From contig NC_069125.1 in NCBI RefSeq assembly GCF_026914265.1, forward strand, positions 72,139,546 to 72,203,545: DNA of 64,000 nucleotides, in the 5' to 3' direction. Positions 37,428 to 49,860 of the stretch are shown here, piece by piece (the stretch's first letter is position 1; each line of letters starts with the position of its first letter). The stretch comes from Mya arenaria. Its lineage: Eukaryota; Mollusca; Bivalvia; Myida; Myidae. The notes below the pieces were generated by a model, which had not been told where the DNA came from, did not search any database, and saw only the letters and a program-made list of their open reading frames with translations. The position numbers and the translations under genes were made by a program.

Positions 37428-40400
37428 TTAGAGAATATAATAACTTTCTTGCTCGTATATTTTGAAAATGTATGTGCCATCTGTTATTACCTTTATGTGC
37501 TCTCTGGTATTACCTGTATGATTCTGTTCGGTTTTTAAGTTAACGGTTTCGTGGCCGTTGGTCATGGGCAGCCCGACCTTGAAATGTGTGTCCATATCTT
37601 CCCCTCCGAAGGCGAAACAAGACATGACACCCATCATGATCGTCTTGGGTTTGGCCCTCCGGTACATGTCTGTGGAAATACAGACAATGTTAAGCCATCT
37701 TCATTGAAAGAATATATTATGCCAATGTCAGTCTTCATGATTTGGGTTTGATAACTTTGCTACGTGCAAAAGTTGGCTATGACTTGAGAGGGAACAGTAC
37801 GTTTCTTTTGTATACTTACAAACAATTGAAGTGAACTTACTTAGTTTTGCCTTTACATGGGTGTCTGGAATCCCAGCACTTGCGCACAACTTCCCCAGCT
37901 CATCGATACACGCCTAAAACAATATTATAGAAGAAGTGATAAAAACATGTGTTTGTACATTCAAACTTTAAAAAGTATATATCACATATCCAATACACGT
38001 GTACTTCTATGCCGGTAGGTACACATACCTCGAGTCCCTTGTTCTCGTCCTTGACCTCCTGTAGTTCCTTCGCCGTCTGCTTTTTCTGCTTGTAGAGAAT
38101 CACCAGCCGCAGGTGCTGATGGTCCATGCTCGCAACCACCAAACCTGATAGCAAGCAACAACACACTTACACAGTCGCCATGTTCAGCAAGTATACTAAG
38201 AATGTATGCATAAGCCTGTAGTTTGATTTGCAATACTAGTAGTACCTCTTTGTACATGTCGTTACAATAGAATTCAAATATAGCCTGAACAGTCCAAGCT
38301 TTAATAGTTTTCTAGTACCATTTACAAAATGTTTTGTTTTTTTTTCTTTTTAACAAAAATATATTTTAAACGATCGGCTTTACATGACTACTTAAAAACA
38401 ACTTGAACAAAAATGATTGTAAAATAATTGCTTTCGATTTCAGTGAACGGTGTTCAGTCTTAAAGTGTCGTATGATCACGCTGGTGGCCGTCTGCTAGTG
38501 TACGTACTATTGACGACCCTAATGATCCGCCAGGGAACCATGAAGGCGAGGATGAGCATGTACTCCTGCACCGCGTAGTCCTGTAGCCCGCCCAGGAACA
38601 CCAGGTCAATCACGAACGATGCTATCACGACAAACGCGTCAAAACACTAGAATATACATACAACATTCATCAGCCGTGACTTTAGAGTATGCGTCCACGG
38701 CAACGTAAGCGATATAGAAAACGTGTCATGCATCAATGCGTTAACGGACCAACTAATGTTGCCAGTCATACATTGAATGTGGTTATCAGCAGAGACCCTG
38801 AGTTCTCTAATTCCGATGGAAAAGCGTCACGTGACCACGTGGCTGTTATTTTCGACGCTAAAGCTTCTAAACCACTATCAGTAAGAACAACTGGGTCTTA
38901 TAGGAAATTGAGTTCCATCGATATTCATTCGTTTTGACAAGATATAAGAAAAACATATTTTTAACACTAAATGCATTCACTCAAATACTGATGATTTTGC
39001 GAAAGAATACTCAGATCAGCTTATGTCTAAAGTTGACAACCATGCCCCATTACACACCAAGACTGTTGTGCTGAGACCTTCATGCCCTTGGTGTAATCAA
39101 CAACTACACGAAGCGAAACATCAGAAACGTAAATAAGAAGGAAAATGGCGCGAAAGTAAACTTACACTCACGAATGGTATCAAAGTATGCTCACGTGATT
39201 TAAAATGCCAAAAGAAACCCGTGTGGGGTACTAAACGAGCAAAGCAAAATTGAGTCATGCGGGTGTGATCAAAAGAGTCTCTTTAAGATCACCAAACATC
39301 TTCTGGGTAATACATATGAGGTGATTTTACCATCAAATTCATCTTCAACGCGACTCGCACATGGTTTCAGTGACTTTTCATTGAAAAGATCGAAACAATC
39401 AGAAACAATATAACAATCACAAACGGAATCCGTTTCTGACCTGAATTACATGGAAACCAACTATGCGTCTGTCAATTTTGTAGGATTTACTCAAACCTCC
39501 GAAGAAGAAATTATATCAATAATCAAAAAGGTAGCAAACAACTCTTGTGAACTAGATCCCATACCGACATGATTATTAAAAGAATGTCTTCGTGAGCTTA
39601 TACCTGTGCTGAGAAAAATCATAAATGCATCTCTAGACGTTGCTTATGTACCCAAATCATTCAAAGTCCGCGAAGCAGACCTATTCTAAAAATACCTAGA
39701 TGCTAATGTACTAAAAACTACAGGCCAGGGTCCAATCTACCGCTTCTGTCCAAGCTCTTAGAAAAAGTTATTGATGTTCGAATTGAAAATCATCTGAAAA
39801 ACAATGATCTTCATGAAGTCGATCAATCTGCCTATAGACAATTCCTCTCTACAGAAACCGTCCGTCTGTAAGTCCATAACGACACTCTAATCGCTGGATA
39901 AGAACAGTGTGACAATTCTTGTGATGATTGGTCTCTTTGCAGCATTTGATACCATCGACCACAGGACGCTGGTTCATCGCCTAGAACGTCACTTCGGTAT
40001 CTCAGGCAAACCCCTCGCATGGATGACATCATATATGCATAGACGGCGAGCTATCACAACCAGTGATCATGACTAACAGAGTACCCCAAGGACCTGTCCG
40101 ATGAGAGCCAAAGAACTACACTAAGTAAACACAAATATTTGGAGTTATCTGCAAAACGCAAAGATTGAATAATCTTTTTTATGCGGACGTTTCGCAGTAA
40201 TACTTACCTTTCATATTTGCGGACATAATGTCAGTCGAAGAGACCATAACCGTGTTGAGAGCTGTCTTAAAGATATAGTAAATTGTTGTCAATTGATAAC
40301 AACATGATTAAAACAGTTTCCAATATCTCTGTATCAGTTGACAATTCTGAAATCAAGCAATCGTTAATTATTTGATATGCACTTGCTGTTCACTTTTGAA

Positions 40401-43400
40401 TATCTTTTACGTGTAAATACAATGACGAAATAAACAAAGGCAAGAACAATGGAATGTCATAATGATGTTTTTAAGTAATGTATTAAGTGTGAGAGTTGAT
40501 GTCAGTAACTATACTAACCTCGAGTTTGTGATGTAACAATTCTTTGCCCAGGCAAAATATCTTTACAAGTATCTGAAAATAAATCAGGATTCAGAATGTT
40601 CTTGTACCAGCAGCCAATTGAGTATAGCTTGACTTACAGTTCGGCCAAACTTTTAATTACCGGAACAAAGTTATCACAAAATGACTTCATTCAACAATTC
40701 AATACTCAGATTTAGCCAGTTATATTGTATTAACTTAGATCAGTAGATTGCACTAGATCGCGTTGCCATTAAAAACTTTATTTCGGTTTGATTTCGTTCA
40801 TCCGGACAACACTGTCAATGAGGCATTTTGTTCAAGGCATTTAATTTCAGGCAAAAGAGCGTCGCCCATTCTGTCTGTCTGTACGAACTATGAATCTTTA
40901 CCTCCACACACAGTATGCCGAGGATGGATATGCTGGCTTTGTGAAACACGATCGCAATCTGCTCCTCGATGGTGTGTGGATAATGCACGTGCGTTATAAG
41001 TTTCTCGTTCCCGACTGCGGTCGCATTTTCGGCTGCGTCGCCGGCCCGTCGCCGTCTTGTATGGACGCCAGCCGACCATTGACCGCTACTATTTGTGGCG
41101 CTGTCCCACACGGTGTGACCAATGAGAATCTGATGCTGAAGGCCAACGATGTCGTCGTCCTCGAGGCGGCCGAGCCGCGCAGGATACAGCAGCTTCATCT
41201 CCCCAATAAATTTATCTGACCGGTCGTACTCCTTCGTCAGTAGGTCTAAAATCAGCAGAGTTGCGTAAACAGTAGTCAAGATACTATACAATACAAGGAT
41301 GCAACTTGTTCACATATGTTGGTTCACTTTGTTTAAATTTTCAAAACCCACTTTATACGTGGAGTACTTACTTCGTACTTTTGTATTACAAAATAAAGCA
41401 AAATTCTAATAAAAATGTTCTATTCTTTATGAGCATGTTACATCATACACAATACCTGTGACGTATTTAATGTCGAGCATGAGTTCTCCGAGCACGAGCA
41501 AACAGTCGATGATGTTGAGGATGACGACGGCCAGCAGCACGTACTTGGTGTGCAGGGCTTTCTCGCCCTTCCGCCTAACCCTGACATATACGAGAGGATC
41601 AGAGTTAACAACACGTATACAGATGATCTCATATAATGTTCGTGTTTTGCCCTCTGTGTAAAAAGACTTAGTTTTGCCATTAATACTTTATTTAAAATGA
41701 TTTTTGGATGATTGACTTTATGACGATGGCTGGGCGTACAAAAGAGTCAATAGAGTTATATTTCGCTGCTTAATTCCAGACTACTTAATGACTTTCTGCT
41801 TGGCCCCGGTTGTTCTGTACCTTTGTACTTTGGTTGTGGGCTCTCCACGTTCCGCCTCGTGCTGCATCTCGCGGTCGAGGGCCGCCTCCGTCTTGTCGAG
41901 CACCATCATCTGCCGGGCCAACTTCGCCGTGTTTCCGGCCATAGTCTGTCGCACGGGAAAATGGTTCTTATTGCATGTTTTTGTTATTATAATTTAAAGA
42001 ATTAAGGAGCAGCAGTTGTTTTGATCACCTTTTAGAGTGATAAAATGTATGTATTTGCAGTAGCATTGTTGTTATTTTTTACTGTTGTTTTTGTTTTGTT
42101 TGTTCATCTTTGAATTCGCCATGACTGTAGTAGATGAACCGTATTAACAATTAAACCAAACTCATGATTACACATGCGCGTCCCGCCACTGTATACTTTC
42201 GCTCCGCCACTTTGCATCTTTTCGCCCGCCAATGTTCGGACATTAATATGACAACAAAATGCTTTATAGATCAGCATGTAACTTGACAAAAATTATGGCA
42301 TTTGTATACATTTGATTGTGGAAACATACACCAAGTGATTGGACGAAAATACGCCGGATAGCGGGGCAGAAATACGCCAAGTGGCGGGGCGAAAGTATGC
42401 AAAGTGGCGGGGCGAAAGTATGCAAAGTGGCGGGGCGAAAGTATGCGAAGTGGCGGTGTGAAAGTATACCAAGTGGCTGGGTGAAAGTATACCAAGTGGC
42501 GGTGTGAAAGTATGCGAAGTCGCGGGGCGAAAGTATACCAAGTGGCGGGGCGAAAGTATACCAAGTGGCTGGGTGAAAGTATACCAAGTGGCGGTGTGAA
42601 AGTATGCGAAGTGGCGGGGCGAAAGTATACCAAGTGACGGGGCGAAAGTATACCAAGTGGCTGGGCGAAAGTGTACCAAGTGGCTGGGCGAAAGTATACC
42701 AAGTGAAGTGGCGGTGTGAAAGTATGCGAAGTGGCGGGGCGAAAGTATATCAAGTGGATGGGCGAAAGCATACAAAGTGGCGGGGCGAAAGTATACCAAG
42801 TGGCGGGCCGAAAGTATGCCAAGTGGCGGGGCGAAAGTATACCAAGTGGCGGTGTGAAAGTATGCGAAGTGGCGGGGCGAAAGTATATCAAGTGGATGAT
42901 CGAAAGTATACCAAGTGGCGGGGCGAAAGTATACCAAATGGCGGGGCGAAAGTATACCAAGTGGCTGGGCGAAAGTATACCAAGTGGCTAGGCGAAAGTC
43001 AACAAAGTGGCGGGGCGAAAGTATGCGATGTGGCGGTGTGAAAGTATGCGAAGTGGCGGGGCGAAAGTATATCAAGTGGATGATCGAAAGTATACCAAGT
43101 GGCGGGGCGAAAGTATACCAAGTGGCGGGGCGAAAGTATACCAAGTGGCTGGGCGAAAATATACCAAGTGGCTAGGCGAAAGTAATCAAAGTGGCGGGGC
43201 GAAAGTATGCGATGTGGTGGTGTGAAAGTATGCGATGTGGCGGGGCGAATGTATACAAAGTGGCTGGGCGAAAGTATACAAAGTGGCTGGGCGAAAGTAT
43301 ACAAAGTGGCGGGGCGAAAGTATACCAAGTGGCGGTGTGAATGTATGCGATGTGGCGGGGCGAAAGTATACAAAGTGGCTGGGCGAAAGTATACAAAGTG

Positions 43401-46400
43401 GCGGGGCGAAAGTATACCAAGTGGCTGGGCGAAAGTATACAAAGTGGCTGGGCGAAAGTGTACCAAGTGGTGGTGTGAAAGTATGCGAAGTGGCGGGGCG
43501 AAAGTGTACCAAGTGGCTGGGCGAAAGTGTACAAAGTGGCGGGGCGAAAGTATACCAAGTGGCTGGGCGAAAGTATACAAAGTGGCTGGGCGAAAGTGTA
43601 CCAAGTGGCGGTGTGAAAGTATGCGATGTGGCGGGGCGAAAGTATACAAAGTGGATGGGCGAAAGTAAACAAAGTGGCTGGGCGAAAGTATACCAAGTGG
43701 CTGGGCGAAAGTATACAAAGTGGCTGGGCGAAAGTGTACCAAGTGGCGGTGTGAAAGTATGCGAAGTGGCTAGGCGAAAGTGTACCAAGTGGCTGGGCGA
43801 AAGTATACAAAGTGGTGGGGCGAAAGTATACCAAGTGGCTAGGCGAAAGTATACAAAGTAGCTGGGCGAAAGTGTACCAAGTGGCGGTGTGAAAGTATGC
43901 GAAGTGGCGGGGCGAAAGTGTACCAAGTGGCTGGGCGAAAGTATACAAAGTGGCGGGGCGAAAGTATACAAAGTGGCTGGGCGAAAGTGTACCAAGTGGC
44001 GGTGTGAAAGTATGCGAAGTGGCGGGGCGAAAGTGTACCAAGTGGCTGGGCGAAAGTATACAAAGTGGCGGGGCGAAAGTATACCAAGTGGCTGGGCGAA
44101 AGTATACAAAGTGGCTGGGCGAAAGTGTACCAAGTGGCGGTGTGAAAGTATGCGAAGTAGCGGGGCGAAAGTATACCAAGTGGCGGGGCGAAAGTATACA
44201 AAGTGGCGGGGTGAAAGTATACCAAGTGTAGGGGCGAAAGTATACAAAGTGGCGGGGCGAAAGTATACCAACTGGCTGGGCGAAAGTATACCAAGTGGCT
44301 GGGCGAAAGTGTACCAAGTGGCGGTGTGAAAGTATGCGAAGTGGCTGGGCGAAAGTATACCAAGTGGCTGGGCGAAAGTATACAAAGTGGCGGGGCGAAA
44401 GTGTACCAAGTGGCGGTGTGAAAGTATGCGAAGTGGCGGGGCGAAAGTATACCAAGTGGCTGGGCGAAAGTGTACCAAGTGGCGGTGTGAAAGTATGCGA
44501 AGTGGCGGGGCGAAAGTATACCAAGTGGCTGGGCGAAAGAATACAAAGTGGCGGGGCGAAAGTGTACCAAGTGGCGGTGTGAAAGTATGCGAAGTGGCGG
44601 GGTGAAAGTATACCAAGTGGCTGGGCGAAAGAATACAAAGTGGCGGGGCGAAAGTATACCAAGTGGCTGGGCGAAAGTATACCAAGTGGCTGGGCGAAAG
44701 TATGCGAAGTGGTGGGGCGAAAGTATACCAAGTGGCTAGGCAAAAGTACACCAAGTGACGGGACGAAAGTACAGTACTATTAAGACCAAACTTTACACTC
44801 TTGTGCACTTGAAGTGCACTCCTAGTGAACAAAATGTGCACTATGGATAAACTAATGTAGTCTATAGTTTATTAGATAAGCCAGTATTGATTTTCCTGGT
44901 CCACTCAGATTGGCCTTAAAATATTGATTTAATTTCATTGATAAGATCATTTCCTCTACCAGTTCATTGTTTAACTTGTGATAAAATGTTTTAGTATACT
45001 GTATTTATTGGTGACTTTATGATGTAAATCATTTTATGGGCCAGTAACTAGGACAAGGGGTTTCTACCCGTCATTTACTGGTCATATTTGTCAATTATAA
45101 ATTATAATGTAGATGAAATAAGAATAAAACACTGCACCTCAAACACTGACAGGTCTGAGATTTGATAGACAATAGTAGGCAATAAAGAAAAAGATCAATA
45201 TACAGAATTGTGTACTAAGGGGAGGGCACTTAAAGACGGCTCAAATTACGCCTTCAATGGCTAGTATTTCATTTAATAATGAAGCAGCAACACCAAATAT
45301 ACAACTCCTCCAAAATATATGTTTATCTATATTATTACATGTTTCAAATTAGAAATGCAATTAATCATCTGGGTACAATGTAGAATATACGATAATAATT
45401 AATGGTGTACTTATTTGATAATGATTGCTGTCAGGCTGTCACCTTAAATCCGAACACATTTGTTACATAAGAATAAACATAAAATTGAAAGTTTCTGCTC
45501 ATGGAAGAAAATCTTTGTTTATATACCCTTCGAATTAATCAACAATGACACAAGAATTTCACAGTTTGAGCTTGGAACAATAAGGCGTGAACTTTGACGT
45601 TTAACTATTTCAAATACCGAACAACTTGTAATTATCACCTTGTGAAACTGATTGTTACACTTTGAATAAAGGCTCATGAATTCCTTTGATCGTTATGTTA
45701 AATAAGTGTTATGTTGAAGATGTGTGATCCCGCTAATTATCGCCCAATAGCACTGCTTAGTTGTTTTGGTAAGCTATTTACTACAGTTTTGAATAATAGA
45801 CTATTAAAATTCATTGAAAAATACGATATGTTAAGCGAATTTCAAACTGGTTTTAGACCAGCACATTCAACAGTCGATAACATGTTTGTTTTGAATATGC
45901 TTATAGAACACATGTACACATCTCGCAAGAAATTGTTATGTGCCTTTATTGACTTAAAAGGTGCCTTTGATTCCATTAATAGAAACATGCTATGGTTTAA
46001 AATGCATGGACATAAGATACAAGGAACCTTTTTAAATGTTGTTAGGAACATGTACGAACAAGCAAAAAGCTGTGTTAAGGTGAATGGAACTAAGTCGGAC
46101 TATTTCCCTTGTTGTGTTGGGGTCCGGCAAGGAGAAAGTTTATCTCCTTTACTGTTTTCATTCTTTGTAAATGATTTGCATCAATATTTTCAAAGTAGCT
46201 TGGTTGTAAATGGTATTGTTATTAACAAACATGAACATGATTACAGGTTAATTGATTTTTTAAAGTTATTTGTACTCCTTTATGCGGACGATACTGTTAT
46301 AATGTCTGAATCTGCTATAGATTTACAGAATGCACTAAACCTGTATGAGAACTATTGTTTACAGTGGAATTTAACTGTTAATACCTCAAAAACTAAGGTT

Positions 46401-48608
46401 GTCATTTTCTCTAGAGGTAGACTAAACCACCATACGCTTTCTTTATGTAATGATACAATAGATGTTGTCACGGAATATAAATATTTAGGAATTATTTTTA
46501 CTAAAAGTGGCTCGTTTTGTAAAACAAAGGACTATATTTCAAAACAGGCAACAAAGGCAATGTTCTGTTTGCTTAAAAAGTCAAAATATTTATGTTTATA
46601 TATTGATTTACAAATAGATTTGTTCAACAAAATTATCAAACCTATATTACTATACGGTTGTGAATGTTGGGGTTCTGGCAACAATTACATACTCGAAAAG
46701 GTCCAATTGAAATTTCTAAAATATATATTAAATGTTAAATGTAGTACGCCAACATGTATGATATATGGTGAAACGGGTGTTAAGCCTTTACAAATAGATA
46801 TAGATTCACGTATGGTCAATTACTGGTCCAACTTGATCGTTCCATCATGTCATAAACTCTCAATCTCAGTATACAACGTCACATTGAGTAAATTCATGTA
46901 TTCTGCCAATGTTAGAGCTAATGACTTTAAATGGATTAAACATATTAAGAATATTTTCATCAAATGTGGTCTTATTAATGTTTGGCAAAGCCACGAATTT
47001 CCAAATAAAAAATGGTTACAAAAGAGTGTTAAGCAGAAATTGTCTGATTTGTTTTTAAACGAATGGTACACTACTGTGAACTCTTCAAATAAATGTGTAA
47101 ATTATAGATTGTTTAAAGAACGTTTTGAATTTGAAAACTATCTTGTTAAAACACCGCCAAAATTATTGAACTATGTTATACGATTTAGAACAAGAAACAA
47201 TCATTTTCCTATTGAAGTAGGTAGTTGGAGGAATATAAAAATAAATGACAGAAATTGCCACCTTTGTGATTCAAATCGTATTGGTGATGAATTTCATTAT
47301 TTGTTAGAGTGTAGTTATTTCACTAACGAAAGGCGACGTTTCATTGATAACTGTAGTTTTAGAACTCCGAATATATTGTCATTTAAACGTGTTATGAAAT
47401 TTAACCCAGAATGTATTATGTTTTCAAAGTTGTGTAAATTTATGAAATGTATCATTAAAAAAGTCAATTATAGAATATAATGTACTCCTCTTTATACCAT
47501 GATGTTAATTATTATTATGATTGAAGTTCATTTTTCAAAGCCTCTTTATGTGTAACTGTATAATATGTTCATTGCAATTCTCATTTTGTCATGCATGTAT
47601 GACATGAGTTTACTGAATAAACTTGAAACTTGAAGATGAAACCCTTTAACCGAGAACCAAAATTATATCATTATACCTAACAATTAATACCAAATAATGC
47701 AATGATCATTTATAATGAAAACACAAAACATTTAAATATCTTTGTTTGACATTTTTTTTTATAAATTGACGTCAGTTATTTAATTTTATAAATCTATATT
47801 GCTAGTATTTGAATACATGAAAGGTCCAAATCAATTGTAATTATTCTCCATATATTAATTAACATTAAAACATCTGTTTAAACTACACATATCATTTTAA
47901 GTTTCACTGTAAAGATAGCTTATATTATAGACTGAAGAAGCCTTATCTGGCCAGCCCCTTGTCTGCATTTAGTCTTACCCTAGTGTACGAAGTGCACTGC
48001 TGGTGAACAAAGAGTGAACAAGAAGTGCACTAACTGTCAATTTTCTACTTGCCACTTGGTGCATTTCCTATTTTCCACTTGACGTATGGGTTTTTGGCGT
48101 ACGTTCGTATTTAAGCCAAAATAGAAAAAAAGGACAAGGAAGTTTCTACAACAACAATTTTCTGTCTGCAGAACTACTGGTAAACTACTAGAAGTAGAAA
48201 TAAATATGGGTCACAGAAAAGTTTTCTTGATGAAATGTACTGATGTAATACTGGAAGGCGAAATCAATAAGAAATTCACGAAGTGGAAGGGCGAAAAAAC
48301 CCCACAATAAACGCAAAGCTGCGGGGCGGAAATAAGAAAATACGCCATGTGACAGGACGTAAATAGAACAATACGCCGTGTGGTAGGGCGTAAATAGAAC
48401 AATACGCCATGTGATAGGGCGTAAATTGAAGCAGATTTACTTTCTGATCTATCTGATAAAACAAATCAATATCTGTAAAGGTTAAAGAGCTAAAGCATGT
48501 CATCGATTTTTCTATGAAAGTGAATTACTTTTGAACACGTAGAAATACTAGTAAATTACTTACCGCCAACCCCTTTGAGTTTTTCCTCTTTCTCTTCAAG
48601 AACTCCAT
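37428..48608 (-). CDS. Hv1/TMEM266-like voltage-sensor protein, copy B
   Basis: Nine exons match copy A in order and phase: 48564-48608, 41821-41945, 41456-41580, 40902-41245, 40519-40572, 38508-38646, 38029-38144, 37841-37913 and 37514-37669. Exon 4 is 3 nt shorter, removing one loop residue. The Asp/Glu/Lys set of S1-S3 and the S4 sequence FMVPWRIIRVVN are the same as in A; the loop keeps THVHYPHTIEE and the zinc-ligand-like His in VFHKAS. Counterparts of A's exons 10 and 11 are absent between 37006 and 37513. If the exon-9 donor is not used, translation runs 28 residues further to a stop at 37428-37430, giving about 420 residues. Otherwise an unidentified exon ends the protein. Intron 1 is 6.6 kb, swollen by the minisatellite and a LINE; intron 5 holds an older LINE. 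The acting part, the four-helix sensor, is intact, so this looks like a working paralogue with a different C-terminus. Confidence 0.8.
38690..40365 (+). mobile_element. Decayed jockey/CR1-like LINE in intron 5 of copy B
   Basis: Pieces read as the end of an endonuclease (VNGPTNVASHTLNVVISRD near 38737 and SYRKL near 38900), then a linker (KTVVLRPSCPWCNQQLHEAK near 39065), then reverse transcriptase (KNYRPGSNLPLLSKLLEKVI near 39715, and DTIDHRTLVHRLERHFGISG near 39950). There are several stops and frameshifts. The intron of copy A at this place is only 206 bp and matches both ends of the B intron, so the insertion postdates the duplication or was lost cleanly from A. It is of the same general family as the LINE at the start of the window. 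Confidence 0.8.
42178..42235. repeat. Reverse-orientation units of the 23-bp minisatellite
   Basis: The sequence CCCGCCACTGTATACTTTCG and what follows are two to three units of the GC-rich 23-bp repeat in the orientation opposite to the main array at 42330-44770. Array and fragment could pair as a stem. Confidence 0.75.
42330..44770. repeat. Large 23-bp GC-rich minisatellite array, about 106 units
   Basis: Direct copies of GGCGGGGCGAAAGTATACCA plus AGT run for 2.4 kb in intron 1 of copy B. Main variants start GGCGGGGCG, GGCTGGGCG or GGCGGTGTG. The GGCGGTGTG variant recurs every 138 bp, that is every six units, between about 43468 and 44137 (one spacing is five units), a higher-order pattern. 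Because 23 is not a multiple of three and the unit lacks stops, long open frames occur on both strands; none is called as a gene. Confidence 0.96.
44790..45713. other. Intron 1 sequence of copy B between the array and the LINE
   Basis: AT-rich with no gene. A motif GAAGTGCACTCCTAGTGAAC (about 44811) recurs in similar form at about 47992, beyond the LINE. Confidence 0.5.
45723..47629 (+). mobile_element. Young 5'-truncated LINE with open RT frame
   Basis: One uninterrupted frame encodes a reverse transcriptase. In order it has NYRPIALLSCFGKLF at the start, AFIDLKGAFDSINR (first catalytic Asp), VRQGESLSPLLF, YADDTVIM (catalytic Asp pair), the thumb, and a C-terminal zinc-knuckle-like CHLCDSNRIGDEFHYLLEC, with a stop at 47478-47480. 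The 3' end carries AATAAACTTGAAACTTGAA, a short tandem tail. TTGAAGATG occurs at 45714-45722 and 47630-47638 and fits a 9-bp target duplication, so the element begins within the RT domain; endonuclease and ORF1 are missing. No RNase H is seen. The clade is not determined. It inserted into intron 1 of copy B and is recent, judging by the open frame, but truncated and so not autonomous. Confidence 0.88.
47639..48563. other. Intron 1 of copy B, right part
   Basis: AT-rich with no gene. Scattered, diverged units of the GC-rich 23-bp repeat occur at about 48040-48110 (reverse orientation) and 48255-48425 (forward). Confidence 0.5.
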
Positions 48609-48639
48609 TGTTCGGGATTACAGTCAGCTGATTAATTCC
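48609..48639 (-). other. 5' UTR part of the start exon, copy B
   Basis: An acceptor (CTATTTCCAG) lies 31 bp upstream of the start ATG, as in copy A. The non-coding first exon and promoter should lie between here and about 51.2 kb. Confidence 0.6.
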
Positions 48640-49389
48640 TGGAAATAGGGTGTGGACACCTGGCCCAAATTATTCGAACGTACCTTTAAACAGTATTAAG
48701 TTTATCTCACTATGAACACTTTTTTGTTTTGTGTTATATACATTCTTAAGTTTTTGGACTTAAAAATGAACAACTTTTTATTTAGTAAAATCAAGATTAA
48801 TTATGAAAGTACGTTGGCTTGATGAAAAATGCTACTAAAACTAGTTGCACATAACACGTTCGATACATTTAGCCAGAACAAAGACATCCTTGCGCCAGCC
48901 TCTTATAAGTAAGACAACATAGTAACTATTTGGCCAGGAGCAAATTGTCCTTTTGTATTGAAAATCACAATTCGTCGGTAAATAAACTTTATCACATATT
49001 TTATCAGATAATTCTTGATTTTTAGATTATTCAATTTTCAGCTTATTTTTCATGCGGTAAAAACGGGTGACCGTTTACTGTCGCAAAGTAATCGTTTCAG
49101 GGTGTACGCCTTCAGGCCTTCAGAGTTTACCATAAATCGGCATCTACCATCGTAAAATCGACTTAACATTTTTGAACATCTACCGAACTAATGCGCCGTA
49201 TTCAAAAGCAAATAACACATTAAACATTTTTAAAGATAGTTTATGCATGCTCATGAAATCATTTGCAAGTAGTTTTAAAATGAGTATGCTGATATTCACC
49301 AAAGTCAGGGAGTGTAAAGTGTATATAACAATATCAAATCATACGTTTTTCCGACATTTTTTCCGAGTTCTTCGATTTCTTTCTTCCTA

Positions 49390-49860
49390 GTATAGGCGTG
49401 AGACAAAGAGAACATCTCTCACCCCTCTTATTTTCTCTTTTTCCTTAATGATCTACAAAGCAACCTCAAGTAAATGCAAATGTTCAGTGAACGTAATTCC
49501 AATACACTTAAATGAAGATATTAAAATGCACTTCCTCAGTCAGTGAAACGTTTTGTTATTTTATATGGAAGATACAATTATAATGGCAGAAACTGTAAAT
49601 GACTTGCAAAATGCGAGTGATGCTTACAATAGCTACTGCACTAATTTGAAGTAAATGATAAATATAAAGAAAGTCTAAATATGTAGTATTTTCTAAGGGT
49701 AGAGCTTCAATTTTCAAAATTAATATACACCTAATAATCGACCACTTGAGACTGTAAAAGAATGTTTATATCTAGGCGTGCTGATTATTAGAACGGGCAA
49801 TTAGGGCAGTATTAAGTCTCCTAAGAAACTCTATACATTGTAATACTCAATTTACCAATT
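49390..49860 (+). mobile_element. Decayed LINE fragment related to the young LINE
   Basis: The pieces GVRQREHLSPLLFSLFLNDL (about 49396) and ILYMEDTIIMAETVNDLQNA (about 49556) match the VRQGESLSPLLF and YADD regions of the LINE at 45723-47629, but the Asp pair reads MEDD-like and several stops intervene. It is an older relative or a member of the same clade, in the upstream flank of copy B. Confidence 0.65.

Noticed and set aside
42264-44841. Very long open frames on both strands (up to about 550 codons) with 23-residue periodicity
   Set aside because: They are products of the stop-poor 23-bp array: several frames on both strands are open in the same place, codon use is fixed by the repeat, and the block lies in an intron of the voltage-sensor gene.
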